Positions 6,831 to 12,940 of a stretch of DNA of 12,940 nt are shown one piece after another; position 1 is the first letter of the stretch, and each line of letters begins with the position of its first letter. The notes beneath the pieces were generated by a model. It ran no database searches. It had not been told where the DNA came from and saw nothing but the letters and a program-made list of their open reading frames with translations. The stretch is from Gonapodya prolifera JEL478 (taxonomy: Eukaryota; Monoblepharomycota; Monoblepharidomycetes; Monoblepharidales; Gonapodyaceae), in contig KQ965791.1 of the NCBI GenBank assembly GCA_001574975.1, positions 136,623 through 149,562 of the forward strand, read 5' to 3'. Made by a program: the position numbers and the translations under genes.

Positions 6831-9800
6831 TCACGACGACGCGCCAAACACGCTTGCCTCAATCTCCTCGTTCACGTCATCACCATCCTCTGCCGCTTCC
6901 TCGTCCGCGATCTTGGTGAGGACGCGGCGGGCGTAGTCGCCGAGGGACCGGGCGATAGACGAGTCGAGGTTTGATAGGTAGGTCTGAAGAGGATCGAGGC
7001 GAGCGGACGTTTAAGTGATGATGCAGACGGAGGCAGAGAAATCGCCACGAGTGAGATACGCACCTGCATGATAGGAGAGCGCTCCCTAAACCCGAACAAG
7101 GCGATCAGTGCTCGTTCGGCTGCAAGTTTCACAGGTATGTTTCGGTCCCGCACGAGATCCCATACCCGAGGAACGGCAGGCTGGGCGTATTCTCCAACAT
7201 CCTGTTTCCCAAAACAAACACACGTTAACTTGATTGTTATCAGTTCAACATGATGCAGGCCGAACTCGCCTTAAGATCCACCGCAGCCAGACTCTGCAGT
7301 GACAGAAGTACGACACGCTTCAAGTCGCTCGGACCGTCTTCCAGCATCTTAGCAAAGCGATCGATGACCAATGATTTATCATCAGATGACAGCTTGCCGG
7401 CGTTCCAGAGCTTGGTAGCAGCACCGACTGAGGCTATCAAAGTCGATATCTAGCAAAACATCTCTGCGGTCGGAAAAAATTGGGGCGCAACAGCGATTGA
7501 AGTGAATCTCCTACCTTATTACTGGAGTCCTCCAAGAAACGGAACACAGCTTTAATGACGTCGGCAAGAACATACTCCAACAGATGTGGATTATCCCGCA
7601 AAACGCAGTACACTGAAATCACGACTCCATGTCCGAACGAGGGTGAGTTGTATTGCGATTGAGAGAGAACAGTCGCGTCCAAGATCCGGCGACGATCGTC
7701 CGGTTTCACGTATTTCAACAACGGCGCAAAGCATTGCGACGCCTGCACTCTCAACGCATCGTCATTTTCTCCACTCAAGAAGGTCGCATCTACGACCGTC
7801 TTCTCCATCGTAACCTTGCTCGCGGCGCTGATCTCCCGTCCGTTTCCCAGGCTTACAAGGAGACTCCTCGTGGCGACGAAAAACGTTTGCTTGATACTCC
7901 GCTCCTCTGCGGTCTTCAAGCCGCTCGTCAAATCTGCAACGATAGGATCGAGACGTGTTTGCTGCTGAATAAGAACAGCAGTCGCTGTGGCTGCGTTTTC
8001 TCGCACAGGTGCGGACGCCTCGCCCAAGCTTTTTATGAAAGTGCGCTGTAGCTGGGGCAGGAACGGTTTCATGTTGACGGGGAGTTTCTCCAGGAGTCGG
8101 CGGAGCGTGTCGAGAATCGCGGCTTTCACTTGCGGTTGGATGCGATCGGTAATGACCCGAATCAAGGGGCCAGCAATCTGAGTCGAGAATGGCTTGAGAG
8201 CGTCGGCTCCAGTGTGGCAAACGAGTTCGCTGATTCCTTGGGCACTGGTCTCTCGAATGTCTGGTGAAGTCACCAGAACTCCTTGGTTGAAAATAGAAAG
8301 GATCGGCGACACTCCCTAGAGGTATTAATGGTGAGTTGAAATAAGGTTGTTGCCGACCACAAAATAGTCACCTTTGGCAAATTGAAACCACGAACTTCTT
8401 CGGTCTGACTGCGATGTTGTAAAAGACTGGACAACGCTCGTTTGGCAGGAATCACATAGCGATCCAACTCCTCTTTCGCGACACTCTTGACGAGTGAATC
8501 GAGAGCAGTCCAAGCAGCTACCAGCAGGTCTTGCTCTTTCGATTGGAGTAAGCCGATGAGATTGGAGATCCAGTCCGGAATGTATTGTGACGCTGCTCCC
8601 AGTCGGCTTTCCTCGAAGAAGATTCCAACAAATGTGCAAGTATGCTGACGTTTTCCAGGTCCATCATCTTTGAAACTCTCGAAGAGAGTCGTCATAAATG
8701 GATGCAACGAGTCCTCGTCAATGACGCGCGCAAGCGACTTGACTGCTTCCTTTACTTCCGTGATGACTTCGTCATCCTTCGTCTCCTCGAGGGCATCCAT
8801 CAGGGATGAAATAATGTTGCTCAGTCGTCGCGCAAGTGAAGCGCCAGCAACAGCGATGAGACTTCCCAAGATGCGAGCATTGGATGCAGTCAAGGGCTTC
8901 TGAAGGAGAGTGGGAAGGAGAACGGGGAACACAACTTGTCCCCGAACACTCATTACGGATCTCAAACCTTCCATGGCATACTCCGCGGATTCGCCTCCCT
9001 TTAACTCCTTCAGAAGGTATGGTATGATTTCATCAATGGCGCGTGATCCCATCTGCTCGTGCAGAGTATCAAAGGCTTGAGCGGCCGCTTCTCGGACTTC
9101 AGGATCAGAGTCCATCAATCCTTGCTGCACAATAGGCGTAAGCTCCTCCTCGAAGTTCTCCAAAATTCCACTTCCCGCATTTGACAGTACTTCGGAAACA
9201 CCGATGCAAACTCCTTGTCGGGTGTCTGGACTGTCCGATTCCATCCCTCTCTCAAACACAGGAAGGATCTCCGCCAATACCTGTTCCCCGAGCTTGCGCA
9301 CAAGATCAGACAGTGTCCTGGCGGCAACAGTACGCTTGTCGTAGCTGCTACTGACAAGAGAATCGATGAGGATCGTCATCATTGTACCCAAAATTTCCTT
9401 AAGGGTCCTCGGGGTGTTACTGACAACCGACTTCCATACGTGCAAAGAAGTGTTGCGGACAACAAGGTTTGTGTCATTCCGAATAATGTAGACTGCCGCC
9501 ATGATGTTCTGGTAGCGTTCTGGTCCAAGTGCTTCGAGGAGGGCTCGGCGACCAGTTTCGGTTCCAAGAGTGGCATCGTCTCCACCTTCAATCTGAGTTC
9601 TGCCGCTGATGCCGACAATTCTGTAAAGTAGGTCACCGAGCAAAGTGACGGAACTCTGCCGAATGCGCCAGTTGTCATCGAACAAGCCCTTCTCAAGTTC
9701 AGGTAGAAGCAATTCCATTGCAGAACTGCTGTAGTTCTTAATGATCATTTGACCAGCTCTCAAGCTAGCCTCCCTGACAGTCTCCGTTTCGTCTGCCAAT

Positions 9801-12800
9801 CCACGGAGGATCACTGGAATACACATGCCCAGATAAGGTTGGAAACGCTCCCGGAAAGTTGCGGGGAGGTAAACCAGCAAGGTGACAAAGCCTTCGCGAA
9901 CGAAAGAACGAACACTTGAGGCATTTGCAACAACCTCAGGCAATAGTGACTCCAGTCGATCGATGGGAAGGCTCGCAAGAACTTCACTCAGACCTTGGGC
10001 AGCACCAGAACGGTCCACTGTCGCAGATTGCTCAGATTTGAGAGTCTGCACGAGGTCAGAAACCAATCCAGGGAAGTTGTCCTCGCCGAGTTTGTGAACG
10101 AGCGTACCCAGTGCCTTGGCACTGATCGCACGAGCTTCTGGCACCGGGTCGGCAAGCATCATTCGCAGTTGTGGCACTAATTCGTGGAGATAAGGTATGA
10201 GATCGCGTGTTTCGGTGACCGATGACATGTTACCAATGATCTTGGAGTACAGAGATGTTAGTCCTTGGAAGTCACATTCTCAAGTCGAGAAACGTTTTAC
10301 AGTACCTGCGCTGCCTTCTTCCGAATATCCGTGCTCCGCTCTCTCATCCCTCTGTTGAGGATGGGAACGATAACAGCAAGACTGGGCGCATCGATGTAAT
10401 GGACAAACGCGGTCTCTAAAAGTGCCGTCAGCGCGGTGCCAGTCTGTTTGTTCGGGTCGACGAGTGCTCCAAGCAGAAGAGGAATGATGGTTTGAACTTC
10501 AGGATTCTTAATGACCTCTCCAAATCGATCCATTGCTTCTTTTGCTGTTTGCTGAACTTTCATGTGAGAGTCACTGAGCACCTCGCTGAGGCGGGGAAAG
10601 ATGACTGGAAGAGAGGCAGAAAGCTGCTTTGGAGCCAAGAAAGCCTGTATGAAATTGAACCATAACGTAAATGTCAAACAACAATCTTGAAGCACAGTGC
10701 ACTTACCATACTGCCTAAAAGTTCAATACTCCCAGCCTTCGCGCGCCAGTTTTTGTCATCTAATCCTGAGAGCAACGACGGCAGGATAAGCTTCACACCA
10801 TGAGCAGAGATTTTTGACATAATGGCTTTCGAAGCCTCCCATGCGGCATCTCGAACATCCTTTGACTGATCACCAAAAAGAGGGAGGAGAAGAGGGATAA
10901 TTTGTATAATGTACGGCTCAAACAGTCGTCCAAGAGTGAGTGTCATGGTCTCATAAGCCATCGCTGCACCTTCCCGTCGCTCTTTGACTTTTTTGTCCTC
11001 GCTTGCTTCCTTGAGGGATGCAATTATGTTGAATTCTTTCAGGGCTCCGATACCACGCCCCTTTACCGCGCCTGCCAAGCCATATGCAGCTCCCCGTCTA
11101 GTTCCGTAATCTTTTCCTTCAAACAGAGTCTTCAAAAGTTGTCCAATGATGTCACCGGAGGTGTCTTTCAAAGCTTTGATCAAAGGCGGCAGGCACTCCG
11201 ACACTGCAACTTGAACTGTTTCTGACGGAGTTGACAGCGTTTCGATAAGCTTCTGAACAACCGTAGTAACGTGAGGATCAGTCGGGTCTAAGTCCTTTGC
11301 GAGGGTGCCAAGCGATATGACAACAGCCTCTCGGATACGATCAGCAGTTTCTGTCGGTCTCGCACCCTTGCTGAGATAGCCATCTAAAATTGGCAGTACA
11401 TCTTGAATGTGGGTTTTGCCATGTTTAGAAATTGCGGCGATGGAGGCATTCAGCATCTCTCCTCGAACTTCTTCAGCCTTGTCACCGAGGGCTTGGTCTT
11501 CAATCAAGAAATTGAACAACGGAATCAAGAGAGACTCGTTTGCTAGAGCCGAGGTCGATTCGGTTAGGGCATTTGCAATTCCCAAACGTATTTCCCAATT
11601 ATCTGGCTTCTCCACATTCGACCTTACAGCCATGCCATACTCATCAAGTTTAGGCTTTGGTGGAGTGACCTGAACCACAGAAGCCCAAACGTGTTATCAA
11701 GATAAACCGTTTGCATCCTAAAATCAAACAAGCTCACTTCTTCCTTGTATCGGCTGTAAAGACTTTCCATAGTGGACGCAATGTATTCAGGATGAAGGGG
11801 TAGGGTGGCCGCGATCGCTTTACCTGCGTTGACGCGGATATCGTTAACGTCGTGGACTAAAAGGGCATGATCTGAGCAACAATACTCAAACGTTACAACA
11901 CAACTGCAAAACACCTACCGGTCAACTCAACGAGAGCCGTCAACAGATTGGAACCCAGAGGTTCTTCACCGTTCCAGGTTGCCCACGTCGTGTCCGCTTG
12001 GTGCTTGATGCCAGCATTGCTGTCGTACCTCTGGATCCAAACAGCAGTATCAAGTCGTTCTTTCAAATCATCTGAAATCGGGATCGGCTCCAGGAATTCC
12101 AAAGCAGCGACCGCAGCTTCTCGAACCACAGGCTCCCCATTGAAAGTACCCTTGACGGCCTCTTCCAGAAAATCTTGATCGTCCTCGCCTGGCAATCGCA
12201 GCTCAATCGCCGGGGATTGTGCGTCGGTCTTATCTTCTTCAAAGTTGGGCTCTTCCAGTTCAAGATCGTCAGATGCTGCTCCTCCGATACCCTTCGCAAG
12301 TGCAACTACACCAGAGATTATCTGATCTTTAAATTGCGCTGGAAATCTCGCAGCGGCCACCAATAACGATGCAAGAATCTGACGTCGGGGTGTGAGCGAT
12401 GTCGACGATATCAACGGGTCGTTGCAATGGCGGACAATAAAGTCCAGTGCCTGAGACACGAATGGAACTTGGTTTCTCATCGGTACAAGGGTAGGACGAC
12501 CAGAATGGCGAAGAACTGCGTCAAATGCAGGCCACAAGAACTGAAACGTTGGCGGTAAAAGAGGCTCGTTCGAAGCTGTAGCTTGTGACAGGACGTGGGC
12601 AAAAGCATCTGCAAAACGACATCGTCGAGCACGTCAGAAGAACGGAAAATGTACATTTCGGCTTACCGTCCGTTTTGCCTTTTACCCACGCGGCATCGAT
12701 TCCACAATCGCTTTCCACCTCAGGATCTACCTGCTTTATCCCAACGAGCCTCAAAACAGTCATTTGAATTGTTGGTGGTCTCCCTACTCTTGCAAGTTTC

Positions 12801-12940
12801 CCAAGGACTAAGTGTCCCAATTTTACCCAAGAGTCCACCACTCGCTGCCCAAAAACGATTGCGTGTGCCATAAATCCGTCTGGCCTCCATCGGTCGTCTG
12901 TGAGTTCCCGACGGAGGATGGTGATAAAAGCGTCAACGAT
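6831..12940 (-). CDS. GCN1: GCN1, eIF2-alpha kinase activator, C-terminal 1846 residues (gene E, 5' partial)
   Basis: Giant HEAT-repeat protein that binds ribosomes (sensing stalled or collided ones) and activates kinase Gcn2 during amino-acid starvation. Exons: 12940-12667, 12608-11919, 11871-11738, 11669-10707, 10644-10306, 10240-8372, 8315-7515, 7449-7270, 7201-7064 and 6983-6831 (stop TGA); every junction keeps phase, giving 1847 codons including stop. Nine introns are 47-80 nt; that at 7269-7202 uses a GC donor. Telltale family blocks: DDKNWRAKAGSIELLGSM (eEF3-like HEAT region), LSDSHMKVQQTA, FVHYIDAPSLAVIVPI, DPVPEARAISAKALGTLV, VDRSGAAQGLSEVLA, FDDNWRIRQSSVTLLGDLL, LHVWKSVVSNTPRTLKEIL, AARTLSDLVRKLGEQVL, RQGVCIGVSEVL and MKPFLPQLQRTF. 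The region that binds the Gcn2 RWD domain in yeast corresponds to the large exon 10240-8372. The tail is acidic. With yeast and human proteins near 2670 residues, roughly 800 N-terminal residues lie beyond the right edge. No lesions seen. Confidence 0.96.

Noticed and set aside
1-12940. CRISPR arrays, transposon ends, rRNA or tRNA genes
   Set aside because: Looked for spaced repeats, terminal inverted repeats with a transposase, and cloverleaf-like segments; none seen by eye, though a weak tRNA could be missed without a covariance search.

Overview
The window looks like nuclear DNA from a fungus, most likely an early-diverging (zoosporic, chytrid-like) one. The grounds are: genes split by many short introns (about 47-94 nt, GT-AG plus three GC-AG), a GCN1 orthologue and a CIA30/NDUFAF1 orthologue with fungal-type motifs, and a rhodopsin-like (class A) receptor of a kind I associate with chytrids and blastoclads rather than Dikarya. 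The taxon is inferred; the gene identities rest on motifs read from the sequence.

Layout. Left third, all on the minus strand: gene A (1-1085, 3' end off the window) encodes an opsin-like seven-helix receptor; gene B (1799-2884) is a tandem paralogue with the same three intron positions but several frame-breaking lesions, so it is called a pseudogene; gene C (3167-4847, six exons) encodes a complete 429-residue seven-helix receptor-like protein of unassigned family. Across a 323-bp divergent intergenic region lies gene D (plus strand, about 5171-6606), a CIA30/NDUFAF1 complex I assembly factor with one unusually long intron. Its 3' end faces that of gene E (minus strand, 6831-12940, 5' end off the window), which encodes the C-terminal 1846 residues of the HEAT-repeat translational regulator GCN1.

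Genes A-C look like a small receptor cluster. Genes D and E are ordinary housekeeping genes (mitochondrial respiratory assembly and the Gcn2 amino-acid starvation response) with no obvious functional tie to the receptors. The most interesting item is gene A: it keeps the vertebrate-rhodopsin pattern Cys-x-Leu-Glu-Gly, a Trp at the Trp126 position, the Glu-Arg-Tyr motif at exactly the rhodopsin spacing, the second-loop Cys and a TM6 Trp. The TM7 lysine that would decide retinal binding lies just outside the left edge.
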